Assembly (NCBI RefSeq): GCF_001296045.1
Contig: NZ_LJHS01000020.1
Coordinates: forward strand, 1-57,731
Direction of reading: 5' to 3'
Source of the DNA: Rhizobium sp. AAP43
GTDB lineage: Bacteria; Pseudomonadota; Alphaproteobacteria; Rhizobiales; Rhizobiaceae
DNA length: 57,731 nucleotides
Part shown: positions 1 to 10,318 of the stretch, one piece after another
Layout: each line of letters starts with the position of its first letter
How positions within the stretch are numbered: position 1 is the stretch's first letter
Notes under the pieces: generated by a model
Databases searched by the model: none
What the model saw: only the letters and a program-made list of their open reading frames with translations
Told to the model about the DNA's origin: nothing
Program-made: the position numbers and the translations under genes

Positions 1-1187
<1,187 letters not shown>

Positions 1188-1780
1188 CGGATTCTCCCTT
1201 ATGGAGAACCTTACATGAAGATGATCTAATTATACCTTAACGTAAAGACTAAGGTGCTAACTCACATTGCGGTTGTTTTAGTGAAATTCAACCTATCCGG
1301 TGTTCTGCCGCATGCGACGGTTCCTTGGGTGATGAACCGGGATCTGTGCAAAGCTTAGGAGGCAGTTCAAAGGTTTCTGCAAGCTCTGTTCCAGAGCGCT
1401 TTCGCCGAATTTTAAATCGTTGACGTGCTTGTCTTTGGGCTCAGATTAACGAATTCTTTGACAGGAAAACAGTCAATCTCGGAGTGGCGACGAGGTGAAG
1501 GAAGATCGAAATATGTTCAGCCATGAGGCGTCAGTTGTCCGCTCCCGAAGGTGAGTGCAATCTTAACTGAACCTATAGGTTGTATGTTGTCGCAGACCTG
1601 ATCTGCGTGCAAAGTCGTTGGTTGCGATGCTTGCTGAGAGGATGTCTGGCATGACGCAAACACAATGGGATATCGGCACGCGATTTCCTCGGCGCGGAGT
1701 GCAAGGCACGGGGGCGAGGAGAGGTTCTGTGGAATACTTTAACCTCTGCCCCATGCCGTTCGGACGAAGCTTGATTTCGT
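1188..1780. other. Gene-free stretch between divergent/tail regions
   Basis: About 590 bases. It holds the upstream region of the Asp-rich gene and the downstream region of the S10 peptidase gene. Short frames on both strands have no ribosome site, no codon bias and no recognisable protein. I see no RNA gene or clear terminator. Confidence 0.5.
1229..1234 (-). promoter_or_regulatory. Candidate -10 box for the Asp-rich repeat gene
   Basis: The minus strand reads TATAAT here, 41 bases before the ATG at 1187. No good TTGACA-like box lies 16-18 bases upstream. The stretch is AT-rich compared with the surrounding sequence. A short TTCTCC...GGAGAA inverted repeat overlaps the ribosome site just upstream of the ATG and could form a small hairpin. 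Confidence 0.35.
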
Positions 1781-3217
1781 TTATTCCGCGAAGAACCCCT
1801 TCACGTCTTTGAAAAACTCCGATCGACTCTTGCTCTGCAGATAGAACATGTGACCACCGGGATAATTGCCGAAATAAAGCCGCTCCCGCGCGCCGCGGGC
1901 CCGCGTCGTCTGCTCCAGCGTGTAGCGGGACAGGAAGTAGTTGGTGACGAGGTCGTGGTACCCATGCACGACCAGCGCTTTCAGATCCGGGTTCTGGGCC
2001 AGCGCAATGCCGATATCGTCCGGCGTGCCGATGTCTCCGCTGTAATCCCAGGAGGCATTGGTCACGAGGTTGAGCGGGATGTAGGGCCTGTCGCTGGTGT
2101 AGCCGAGATCGTTCCGCACATAGTCCATGAAGGGTGCGAGGAGAACGCCGCTCAGCACGGTCAGCGATCGGTCGAGCACGGCGAGACCGGGCTCCTGAGG
2201 GGTAGGGTTGTCGCTCGCCTGTGTCCCGTCATACCGGTCGAGAATGAGGCCGCGATCGGACAAGAGACTGCCGACATAGAGCGTTTCCGGAATGCGCCCG
2301 TTGTGAAGCTCGACGAGCCTCGGATCGAGGCCCGTATAGTGGGCCACCGTATCGAAGAAGATCTTTCGCCCTTCCGGCGTCGAGCGCCCGAGTGAGACCA
2401 GCCCGGTCAGGAACCCGTTCAGCGTATAGTCTTCGACTGCCTTCATCCCGGCCTCGTCGACCTTCACGTCGTTCAAGCCGTGATGGGAGGCAATCGCTGT
2501 CTGGGTGGGCAGCAGGGTCATCGGATAGAGGATCGAATAGTTGCCCGCATCGACATCGACCTTGAGGGCAGGGGAGATCAGGATGGCGCGGTTGATATTG
2601 ACGGCATAGTTCTCCGCAAGGATCCGCATCAGGGCCGCGACCCTGAGGCCCCCATAACTTTCTCCGGCGATCGCCTTTGGCGAGGCCCAGCGATTGTTCA
2701 CCGTCAGCCACTTGCGAATGAAGATGGCCATCGAATTCACGTCTGCTGTCGTATTGTAATACGGCTTTGGATCGCCCGGCTTGCCGTCCGCGCCCGAGAG
2801 CATGCGGCTGTAACCGGTATCGACGGGGTCGATGAAGACGAGATCGGTGAAGGCAATCCAGCTTTCCGGATTGTCCTCCAGCCTTGCCGGAACGGCAGGG
2901 AATGTCCCGTCTCCAGACGTCTTGATCGTCTTCGGCCCGAGTGCCGACATATGCAGGAAGATGCTCGATCCCCCTGGGCCGCCATTGAACACGAAGGTTA
3001 CCGGCCGCGTGGCCGGATCGGCCCCCTTCAGAGTGTAATCCATGTGGAAGATCTCGGCATCCGGCCGTTCGGGATCGATGCCGATTTCCAGCATCCCGGC
3101 CTTTGCCTCGTAGTCCGGTAGCGCTTCGGCGGCTTTTGATACGGGGGCCGTCCCACAGAGCAGGATGAGCGTCAGAAGCACTGGCAACGCCCTGATCCAG
3201 CGGAACCACCGTTGCAT
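1781..3217 (-). CDS. S10 family serine carboxypeptidase, exported
   Basis: 478 residues. It should cleave C-terminal residues from peptides outside the cytoplasm. An N-terminal hydrophobic signal (ALPVLLTLILLCG) is followed by the S10 landmarks: NGGPGGSS at residues 78-85 (oxyanion region), GESYGG with the nucleophile Ser186, an Asp in the VVHGYHDL stretch and the catalytic His in GGHMFY near the C-terminus. The ATG at 3217 is preferred over the in-frame GTG at 3232 because GAGGAG lies 7 bases upstream of the ATG and would be inside the reading frame otherwise. It is the last gene of a minus-strand run of exported proteins that also contains an M13 peptidase. Family assignment is firm; the substrate is unknown. 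Confidence 0.9.
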   Translation of the reverse strand: MQRWFRWIRALPVLLTLILLCGTAPVSKAAEALPDYEAKAGMLEIGIDPERPDAEIFHMDYTLKGADPATRPVTFVFNGGPGGSSIFLHMSALGPKTIKTSGDGTFPAVPARLEDNPESWIAFTDLVFIDPVDTGYSRMLSGADGKPGDPKPYYNTTADVNSMAIFIRKWLTVNNRWASPKAIAGESYGGLRVAALMRILAENYAVNINRAILISPALKVDVDAGNYSILYPMTLLPTQTAIASHHGLNDVKVDEAGMKAVEDYTLNGFLTGLVSLGRSTPEGRKIFFDTVAHYTGLDPRLVELHNGRIPETLYVGSLLSDRGLILDRYDGTQASDNPTPQEPGLAVLDRSLTVLSGVLLAPFMDYVRNDLGYTSDRPYIPLNLVTNASWDYSGDIGTPDDIGIALAQNPDLKALVVHGYHDLVTNYFLSRYTLEQTTRARGARERLYFGNYPGGHMFYLQSKSRSEFFKDVKGFFAE

Positions 3218-3331
3218 TGTCAATCTCCTCACTTCAGATCAATCCCGTGCCGGATCCGTCCCCAGAGCTCCGGCGCACGCGCCGGAATCCTCTGCTGGCA
3301 TCGTGCCTGCGGCTGACGGCGGTGCCGGTTT

Positions 3332-3880
3332 TCACAACTGTCCGCCGCGCAAGTCGATCAACTGGCCGGTGTCCCGCATGGTGCAGGTCATGTATTGGTG
3401 CCCGACCGCGGCCTCGATCAGCCATTCATGTTTGGCCGGCGAGCGTGCCCGGGTGAAATGCACGTGGTTCATGCCGACGGCAAAGTTGCGCGCGACGATT
3501 TCGGCGCAGCCCCGATAGGCCATGGGTGGGGCCTTGGCGTCTGCTGCGACACGCCGATGCGCCATGCTGTTTTCCCGTTCGCGGTCGCCCGCCTGATAGC
3601 CTTGCGCATAGCTCGGCGTACGATTGCCTTCCCAGTAGGGATAACCATGCAAGCCGTCGCGGTAGCCGCGCTCGAATTCGGCCGTCTCCTCGGCATTGCT
3701 CGGTTCATAGCCATTTTGATAATGGTGTTTGTTGTGGGCAAGGGCCGCGATGCCGAGTAAGGCGATCGCGGCTGCGGCGGCTGCCGCCTTGTCCTTGTCG
3801 CTCATGCGAGCCGTCGCCGGCTGCGTGGCTGCCGCCAGCACGAGTGCCGTGGCGGTGAAAATGGCGATATAGCGTTTCAT
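3332..3880 (-). CDS. Small exported protein of unknown function
   Basis: 182 residues with a clear signal peptide (hydrophobic FTATALVLAAA ending in ATA). A short Ala-rich helix follows (AAAAAAAIALLGIAALAH), possibly a second hydrophobic segment. The middle has two related motifs, FERGYRDGLHGYPY and YAQGYQAGDRER, suggesting a tandem Gly-Tyr repeat unit. The C-terminal third has two Cys (RGCAEIV, MTCTMRD) that could form a periplasmic disulfide. The start has an AAGGGG ribosome site. I do not recognise a named family; similar exported proteins are common in rhizobia. It lies between the S10 and M13 peptidase genes on the same strand, so co-transcription is likely. Confidence 0.75.
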   Translation of the reverse strand: MKRYIAIFTATALVLAAATQPATARMSDKDKAAAAAAAIALLGIAALAHNKHHYQNGYEPSNAEETAEFERGYRDGLHGYPYWEGNRTPSYAQGYQAGDRERENSMAHRRVAADAKAPPMAYRGCAEIVARNFAVGMNHVHFTRARSPAKHEWLIEAAVGHQYMTCTMRDTGQLIDLRGGQL

Positions 3881-3935
3881 GATCGTTCCCCTTCCTGGAG
3901 TCGTTTATGTTCCGGTGCCCGCCAAGACAGGCGTC

Positions 3936-6002
3936 TCACCAGGCCCGCACACGCTTTTCTGGCGCCAGCCATTCCGGTTCTCCCTCCGTAATGTCGAAGG
4001 CGCTGTAAAACTCGTCCACATGCTTGAGAGCCGCAATTGATCGATACATGCCTGGCGCGTGCGCATCGCTCATGAAGACGCTGCGGATGACCCCGTCGGT
4101 CGCCTTCATGCCCCAGAATTGCGCCCAGGCCAGAAAACAGCGCTGCCCTGGCGAAAAACCGTCAATCGCCACATTCTCTTCCGGGTTTTCGGCGAGGTAA
4201 TCCTGCAGCGCGGCGTAGGCGAGCGTGATGCCTCCGACATCGGCCATGTTTTCCGTAACGGTTAGCGCACCGTTGAGGGTAAGACCTGGGAGAACTTCAT
4301 AGGCATTTGCCTGCGCGACGAGCTTTTCGGCTTCTCGCGTGAAGGCAACCGTGTCTTCGGGCGTCCACCAGTCCCGCAGATTGCCATCGGCATCGTATTG
4401 CCGGCCGCGACTGTCGAAACCATGGGTCATTTCATGGCCCAGTACGGCACCGAGACGGCAGAAATAGACGGGGGCATCAAGATCGGCCTCGAAGGCCGGA
4501 GGCTGCAGAATGGCGGCAGGAACTTCGAAGCCGTTGATCGAGGGATCATAGGCGGCGTTGACGATGATCGGCAGCGTCGACTGCACATTGGCAAAGGATT
4601 CGTGCTCAACCGGATCGTCGAACTTGTCGAGCGACCGCTTGACGTCGAATGCGATCAGCCGCTGGATATTGCCGATCAGGTCATCCGGGCGCACCTCGAC
4701 CTCAGACATGTCGATCCATGTCTGAGGGTAGCCAACCTCGAAGGTGAGTTTCTCCAGTTTGTCCTTCGCCGCCGCCCGTGTAGCCTCAGTCAACCAGTCC
4801 CGCGTCTCGATCCGGGCTAGGAAAGCGTCCTTGACGCGCCCCACCATGTCGGCAGATTTGGCCCGCGTCTCGTCATCGAAATAGCGCTCGACATAGAGCT
4901 GCGAGACCGGATGACCGAGAAAGAGTTTCAGTTCGTTTTGCACCCGCTCTTCGCGTGGCGGTAGTTTTTCGACGCCCACCAGGATCTTCTGCTGATCGGC
5001 GATCACGACCTCGAAGCGGCTGCCGAGATAGAACTTGAAGCGGTTGATTAGCTTGACCTTCAGATAGTCACGGATCTCCTCAATCGGGCGTTCACGCAGC
5101 ACCTTGCCCAGGATAGGCAGGTAGCGTGGCTCCGACTTTATGACCCGTTCCGGCGGCTTCATGCCGAGGCCAGCGAGCAAAGCGGTAAGGTCGAGCTCGG
5201 GAATTTCCGCCTGCAGGGCTGCGAAAGGGACGGGCTGATAGGTGTTGGCCGGATTGGCAGCCTCCACCGGCGTCAGCATCCCGCCATGCAATTCCCGGTC
5301 GATATCGGCGACGAGCGCCGCGACCGCTGTCGCTCGCGAGTGTTCGTAACCGGCTGCGACCAGCATGTCGGCCAGGTTCTTGCGCAAGGCGAGGTCGAGC
5401 GCCGAGCCCGGCGGTTCCTCATAGAGGTTTTGCTGACCGAGCACGAGGGACGCACCGGCGAAGTAAAGGGAATTACGTGTCGAATCCGCCATATCTGTCA
5501 TCGGCACGAAGCCTGCCAGGGCCAGATCCTCGGCCATCTGCAGATAGTGGCCGAGATAGCTGGCGAGGTCGCCGAGATCGACAATCGCATCGATCCTGGC
5601 CATCTCTGGGTCGAGTGGGGTCATGCCTTTGGCATCAAGTGTCGCGACATCCATGAAGGAGGTGTAGAAGGCCCCCACCTGCTGGATCGGCGTTCCCCTT
5701 TCCGCCGTTTCTGATTTGGCGGCGGCATCGAGCAGTGTTTCTTCCATTTGCGCCGTCAGCCGTCGGCCCATGAAGTCGAAGGCATCGACCATTGCCCGGT
5801 CCGCCGGACGCTCGACCCGGTCGATCCAGCCGCCGAGTGCAAAGCGGTAGAAATCGGTCCCCGGGTCGGATGCCTTGTCCATGTTTTCAAGGGAAAAGGC
5901 CAACTGATCGGGTCCGATCGCGGGCACAGGTGGCCGATCATTGGCGTGGGCGACGGGAGCCATGGCAAGACACAGAACAAGACGAAAGGTGAGATGTCGC
6001 AC
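3936..6002 (-). CDS. M13 family zinc metallopeptidase (neprilysin/PepO type), exported
   Basis: 688 residues from a GTG at 6002, which has AAGGGA six bases upstream and gives a proper signal peptide (FRLVLCLAMAPVAHA). The in-frame ATG at 6056 would bury that signal behind 18 polar residues. The usual M13 length is 650-750. The zinc site HEMTH is at residues 523-527, the third ligand and second motif ENMADVGG starts at Glu584, and the substrate-binding NAAYDPSING motif lies about 50 residues before HEMTH. The family cleaves small peptides in the periplasm or outside the cell. It lies in the same minus-strand run as an S10 carboxypeptidase, consistent with extracytoplasmic peptide degradation. 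Confidence 0.93.
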   Translation of the reverse strand: MRHLTFRLVLCLAMAPVAHANDRPPVPAIGPDQLAFSLENMDKASDPGTDFYRFALGGWIDRVERPADRAMVDAFDFMGRRLTAQMEETLLDAAAKSETAERGTPIQQVGAFYTSFMDVATLDAKGMTPLDPEMARIDAIVDLGDLASYLGHYLQMAEDLALAGFVPMTDMADSTRNSLYFAGASLVLGQQNLYEEPPGSALDLALRKNLADMLVAAGYEHSRATAVAALVADIDRELHGGMLTPVEAANPANTYQPVPFAALQAEIPELDLTALLAGLGMKPPERVIKSEPRYLPILGKVLRERPIEEIRDYLKVKLINRFKFYLGSRFEVVIADQQKILVGVEKLPPREERVQNELKLFLGHPVSQLYVERYFDDETRAKSADMVGRVKDAFLARIETRDWLTEATRAAAKDKLEKLTFEVGYPQTWIDMSEVEVRPDDLIGNIQRLIAFDVKRSLDKFDDPVEHESFANVQSTLPIIVNAAYDPSINGFEVPAAILQPPAFEADLDAPVYFCRLGAVLGHEMTHGFDSRGRQYDADGNLRDWWTPEDTVAFTREAEKLVAQANAYEVLPGLTLNGALTVTENMADVGGITLAYAALQDYLAENPEENVAIDGFSPGQRCFLAWAQFWGMKATDGVIRSVFMSDAHAPGMYRSIAALKHVDEFYSAFDITEGEPEWLAPEKRVRAW

Positions 6003-6075
6003 GATGATTCCCTTGGATGATTTGCCCACTACCTGAGGTCGCGAGCCGTTTCCCACGACCCATGGCGCCTGCGAC

Positions 6076-6414
6076 CTAGAGGCTGCCTTCGTTCGTCATC
6101 GACATTACATTGGCGACCACGCCGCTGTTCGAGACAAGGCAGCGCCACGGGGCCCTTGTCGGTCCGACGCCGACCGTCACCTGCGAATTGGCCTCAGAGA
6201 AGATCATTTCGGTGATCTGGACGTCGCCATTGTTGGCCGTGTTGGACACGGCCGCGAGGCATGCACTGCGCGCTGTTGGCGACACACTCTCGTCCATCAG
6301 AGGCTGGGTCGAGGCGGCCATCGACGGCGGCTGCGATGTCCCGTCCGAGGTGCAGCCTGCAAGCAGCCCGAAGGCGAGGCAAATCATTCCTGTTGTCGGT
6401 CTGGATCTGGTCAT
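6076..6414 (-). CDS. Small lipoprotein of unknown function
   Basis: 112 residues. The signal peptide ends in a lipobox, LLAGC, with the lipidated Cys near residue 21, followed by Thr-Ser-Asp, which favours outer-membrane sorting. The mature part has two further Cys (SACLAAV, WRCLVSN) and a C-terminal domain with alternating hydrophobic residues (MIFSEANSQVTVGVG). The ATG has a strong GGGGGAG ribosome site. It sits 48 bases downstream of the SH3b gene on the same strand. No named family recognised. Confidence 0.8.
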   Translation of the reverse strand: MTRSRPTTGMICLAFGLLAGCTSDGTSQPPSMAASTQPLMDESVSPTARSACLAAVSNTANNGDVQITEMIFSEANSQVTVGVGPTRAPWRCLVSNSGVVANVMSMTNEGSL

Positions 6415-6462
6415 GCGTCTCCCCCTCCGGTTTTCTTAACGGCCTCTCATCCAGGCCCGGGC

Positions 6463-7161
6463 TTAATTGCTTGCCTCGATCAGAAAACGACCCGCCGCCC
6501 ATCCAGCATCACTGCCATCCGGCCGAGACACCCGGCACCAGCGGGTCTGTCCGGTCATGCGGCATCCACCATTGCGCAGGATCTCGCCGTTAACGACACG
6601 AGTGACGATCGGGCTTTGCGCACTGGGACGAGTTCTAATGTTCAAGGTATCGCCCCGCGAGATGCCGGCCACCTGGAAGAAGTCCGGCCCGCCGGATAGG
6701 CCATCGGCGAAATCGGGTGAGGGCGGCGCAATCGGCCTGCCGCCCGTGACCTCGATGCGAAGCGTGAAGCGCGCCTGTTCATTGCGACGCGCGGCATTGC
6801 GCATCAGGTAGACCTGCACGGTATAGTCACCGCTCTCGGGAACGATAACATCGGCGAAATCGCCTGATATCGAACCGTTGAACAGCGCTTCGCCGCCTCC
6901 GGGGCCGAGAATGTTGAAGTAGTTGCTGCTGTTCGAGCTATCCATGGTGACGGCGAGCCTCTGGCCACCGCGGACATTGATGCGATAGCTGGCGCCGTCG
7001 TAGCCACGGACCGTGCCGCGGATGACAGTTGAACTCTGGCCACGACCGAATTCGACCCGGGCACTTGGCTCCTGCGCGACGGCCGCCTGCTGCCCGACAT
7101 CAACGATAACGCCAAGCGTCAACGCAAACACACCACCGAAGAACGCACGCAACAAACGCAT
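6463..7161 (-). CDS. Exported SH3b-domain protein
   Basis: 232 residues. Signal peptide (FFGGVFALTLGVIVDVG... AVAQ). The middle (about 35-140) is a beta-rich region with the pattern seen in inhibitor/pre-peptidase-type C-terminal domains (VRGGQRLAVTM, PESGDYTVQVYL). The C-terminus (about 165-230) is a bacterial SH3 domain: GDTLNIRTRPSAQSPIV then GWAAGRFL; two Cys in GGCRM and RWCRV probably form a disulfide. SH3b domains in periplasmic proteins usually bind peptidoglycan or peptides. The ATG has a GGGAGA ribosome site. It is the first gene of the five-gene minus-strand run reaching to 1781. Confidence 0.85.
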   Translation of the reverse strand: MRLLRAFFGGVFALTLGVIVDVGQQAAVAQEPSARVEFGRGQSSTVIRGTVRGYDGASYRINVRGGQRLAVTMDSSNSSNYFNILGPGGGEALFNGSISGDFADVIVPESGDYTVQVYLMRNAARRNEQARFTLRIEVTGGRPIAPPSPDFADGLSGGPDFFQVAGISRGDTLNIRTRPSAQSPIVTRVVNGEILRNGGCRMTGQTRWCRVSRPDGSDAGWAAGRFLIEASN

Positions 7162-7279
7162 CGGACATCTCCCGTTGGGAAGTCTTCAAAAGACTGCCTT
7201 GCAACCTTTCGCTGTCCTCAGACTGGCATGCGGAATGTTTGCAAACCAGTGAATTAAATTAGTCTAATGTGAAAAGCTC

Positions 7280-8194
7280 TCATGGTTGCACAAGGCGGAG
7301 CCTCCCGGTTCGCTGAGCGCCGTTTGGCTTCGGGACCTCTTGCCGGAACCATTGCACAAGGGCGTCAAGGGCAGGCTCAGACCGGCGGCTCTCCTTGATG
7401 CACAGATGATAGTCCTCGAGTGTCGGCAATGTTGCATCGTGAAGAAGCCGAAGGGAGCCGGACTTGATCTCCCGCGCGACAAGAAAATCCGGCAGAAGGG
7501 CGGCACCCAGTCCCAGACGGACCATATCCAGCGCGACGATATAGTGCGAGGCGAAGAGCCAGCGGTCGTCAGCCGGGACCAGGTCGGTGCGTCCACCGTG
7601 TCGTGCATAGGCGTGCCAGTCGGATCCTATTCTGCCGGGCAACAGTTCGGTCGTGATGTAATTGAACTCGCTCTTGCCGTCGATAAGGGCCGACGAGACG
7701 ACGGGTACCAACAACTCCGGCCAGAGAAGCTGCGCATGATAGCCAGGATCCCTTGGCAAGGTCGTGACGAAAGCGTCGCCCGTGGCATCGGTGAGTTCCG
7801 GATCCTGTGCATACATCATGATCTGCAAGTCGATATCTGGATGCGCAGCATAGAAGGATCGAATCCGTGGTACGAGCCACGCTGTCGCAAAACTGCTGCA
7901 CACCGCAAGCCGCAGGCGATTGCGGGAGCCGCCGATGGTCTCGGCAAGCGATCGATGGATCTCGGCGAATGCTGGCTGCAGACGTTGAGCGAGATCACGT
8001 CCTGCATCGGTCAGCGCAATGCCGCGTCCGCTTTTCTGAATCAGTCTCTCGCCAACAATTTCAGCCAGTAGTCGCAACTGATGGCTGACGGCGCTCTGGA
8101 TGACGCCAAGTTCAGCGGCCGCCGCGGAAACGGAGAGATGGCGGGATACGGTCTCGAACGTATGCAAGGCCCTGAGGTTATGGCGAAACTCCAT
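7280..8194 (-). CDS. LysR family transcriptional regulator (GcvA-like)
   Basis: 304 residues. The winged helix-turn-helix covers about residues 8-66 (LHTFETVSRHLSVSAAAAELGVIQSAVSHQLRLL region), followed by an inducer-binding domain. The order of motifs resembles the GcvA/AmpR branch. The ATG has GGAGGG seven bases or so upstream. It is divergent from the L,D-transpeptidase gene; in such pairs the regulator often controls its neighbour and itself from the shared 150-base gap. The inducer is unknown. Confidence 0.9.
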   Translation of the reverse strand: MEFRHNLRALHTFETVSRHLSVSAAAAELGVIQSAVSHQLRLLAEIVGERLIQKSGRGIALTDAGRDLAQRLQPAFAEIHRSLAETIGGSRNRLRLAVCSSFATAWLVPRIRSFYAAHPDIDLQIMMYAQDPELTDATGDAFVTTLPRDPGYHAQLLWPELLVPVVSSALIDGKSEFNYITTELLPGRIGSDWHAYARHGGRTDLVPADDRWLFASHYIVALDMVRLGLGAALLPDFLVAREIKSGSLRLLHDATLPTLEDYHLCIKESRRSEPALDALVQWFRQEVPKPNGAQRTGRLRLVQP

Positions 8195-8344
8195 GCTTTG
8201 ATCCCTCCGATGCGCTCAAGCCGGCGTACTGCATATACAACGTTCCATGAGGGTTTTTTAAAATGCAAGTACGAAACTCATTGGACAGCCGGCAGCCACC
8301 CTGAAATGCTCTGGGCCGACACTGATGAGAAGGTGAGATCGGCC

Positions 8345-9337
8345 ATGAAGGAAAAGAAACAGGGCAGGCGGCATTTCATCTCCGGTCTGGCGGCCATGGC
8401 GGCCTTGTCTGGGCCCGGCCGGGCACTTGCCGGTGAAGTGATGAAAGAGATCGCCGCGCTGAAGCCCGGCGAATTCACCTGGCATCCGGAGCGGCAGCGC
8501 ACCGGACGTGTAGCAGTCGTCGTCTCTCTCCCGGAACAGCGGGTGCATGTTTATCGCAACGGCATTCGCATAGCCGTGTCCACCTGTTCGACCGGCAAGC
8601 CCGGCCACGAGACGCCGACCGGCGTCTTCGTCGTCCTGCAGAAGGACAAGCACCATAAATCGAGTACCTATGACGATGCGCCGATGCCGAACATGAACCG
8701 GCTCACCTGGTCGGGCATCGCGCTTCATGCGGGAAATCTGCCGGGTTATCCTGCGTCGCACGGCTGCATACGTCTTCCCATGGCCTTTTCCGAACGCCTC
8801 TTCGACATCACGCATCTCGGAACGCCGGTCATCATCGCGGGATCCGTCCAGGATCCGCAGAACCTGACCCATCCAGGCATGGTACTTGGCGCCTATGCCG
8901 CCCGGGAATTCACCGATGCCGTAACGGCTCTGCGCGGCAAGCAGCGACCGAATGACTGGACCGACCTCAAGAAGCAACCCGTCGTTTCGGTCATCATGTC
9001 GACCTTTGACGGAAAGGCCTTGCTGGTTGAAAATTCCGAGATCCGCGCCGAAGGCCGGATCACTGTGAATGGCCAGGACAAGCTCGGCAGCCATGTCTTC
9101 CTGCTCGATGGCCTCGACGAAGCGACACGCGGCATGCGCTGGATCGCGTTTGCCAATCCGAATGATGATGAAGGCGTGGTCAACATGGCCACCGGCCTCC
9201 TTGCCCGAATATCCGCAGACCCGGCCTTTGTGTCGACCATGCAGAGTGTCCTGCATCCCGGTGCAGTGCTGATCCTGACCGATGCACCGCTTGCGCCCGA
9301 CACCCGCACCGGCAAGGACTTCGTCATCATGGCGTGA
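8345..9337 (+). CDS. L,D-transpeptidase (YkuD domain) with a C-terminal extension
   Basis: 330 residues. Forms 3-3 cross-links in peptidoglycan or attaches proteins to it, outside the cytoplasmic membrane. A twin-arginine-like N-terminus (GRRHFISGLAAMAALS) is followed by a YkuD domain at about residues 55-175. Catalytic motif: HAGNLPGYPASHGCIRLP, with Cys141 as nucleophile and His139. The region from about 180 to 330 is a second domain of unknown role. The open frame extends upstream to 8081, but that part is antisense to the LysR gene and has no ribosome site; the ATG at 8345 has AAGGTGAGA upstream and exposes the signal. The LysR regulator upstream may control it. Confidence 0.88.
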   Translation: MKEKKQGRRHFISGLAAMAALSGPGRALAGEVMKEIAALKPGEFTWHPERQRTGRVAVVVSLPEQRVHVYRNGIRIAVSTCSTGKPGHETPTGVFVVLQKDKHHKSSTYDDAPMPNMNRLTWSGIALHAGNLPGYPASHGCIRLPMAFSERLFDITHLGTPVIIAGSVQDPQNLTHPGMVLGAYAAREFTDAVTALRGKQRPNDWTDLKKQPVVSVIMSTFDGKALLVENSEIRAEGRITVNGQDKLGSHVFLLDGLDEATRGMRWIAFANPNDDEGVVNMATGLLARISADPAFVSTMQSVLHPGAVLILTDAPLAPDTRTGKDFVIMA

Positions 9338-9405
9338 ACCATCTCCTGGTGTGCCGCAGAGCTGGCCATGGAGAAACGCTCAAGGCGAGACTGGGAGAGG
9401 ACGCG

Positions 9406-10199
9406 ATGAGACTACTGACGGCCATGTTTGCCATAGCGTGTTTGGCCAGCCCCGTTCTTGCTGATGCGGGTGGCAAGCCTTCGGCCAACCCTATGCCCGA
9501 TGTCAGGGTCGAAGGCGACACCCTGATCTATATCGGCGGCACCAACGACAATGGCCTGCAGGCGCTGAAGGCGGTGCTGGCGAAGGTTCCGGATGGCCAG
9601 ATCACGAAAATGCTGGTGAATTCCGGCGGCGGCGACACCAAGGCCGCCATCCAGATCGGTTTCATCATCGCCGACCTGAGGCCGCATCTGACGATCGATA
9701 CGGGTTGTTTTTCATCCTGCGCCAATTTCATCGCGCCCGCCGCGGCCACGATCACAATCCGCGAAAACGCTTTCCTGGGATGGCATGCAATGATCGCGGC
9801 TTCGCCATGACGGCTGCCGAAGAGGGGGTGACATTGCGCGAACACCTGCGCGCCATGGTGTCCCCGCAGGCGAGCGACGCCGTTGGGCCAGATGGCAAGT
9901 CGGTCGACATGGAAGCCTTTCTCGACGAAGCCGTGTCCGCCACCGAGGCCCGGATGACTGAGGAGGCGGCACTTTATGCCAGGATCGGACTGCCGAACGA
10001 TACCTTCGCTGTTTGTGGCGTTGGCTCGCGCTTCGACAATCGCTTGAGCGGGGACCAGCGTGGCTGGGGCTTTTCGCTGGATGATATGGCCCGGCTGGCC
10101 CTGCCACCCGTGCGTTATGAAGGCGCCGGACGCTATGAGGACAGCCCGGCTTTCAGGCGCTGGCTGATCGTGCTGACACCCGAAGACTGCCGAGAGTGA
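9406..10199 (+). pseudogene. ClpP-like exported protein, interrupted by a frameshift near 9785-9810
   Basis: The ATG at 9406 has a GGGAGAGGA ribosome site and encodes a signal peptide (LTAMFAIACLASPVLADA). The first frame carries the hallmarks of a family of exported ClpP/crotonase-fold proteins: LVNSGGGDTKAAIQIG, then GCFSSCANFIAPAA and FLGWHA. It then hits a stop at 9808. The continuation of the same protein (DRGFAMTAAEEG... to LTPEDCRE, stop at 10199) lies in another frame and matches as if one base had been lost inside TGGCATGCAATGATCGC (about 9781-9797). Adding one base restores an intact protein of about 264 residues. It could be a true pseudogene or a sequencing error. The protein is probably a periplasmic protein related to serine-protease-fold enzymes; its function is not established. 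Confidence 0.75.
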
Positions 10200-10318
10200 G
10201 TTTCATCGCCCGTCTGCTGCTCGGGCAGATAGCCTTTTTCGGTTTCCGACGCGGGTTGAGCCGCTTCCGAGAGAGGTCCTCGCATACTGTGTTGGACCGT
10301 CTGTGCCAGCCAAGCGGT

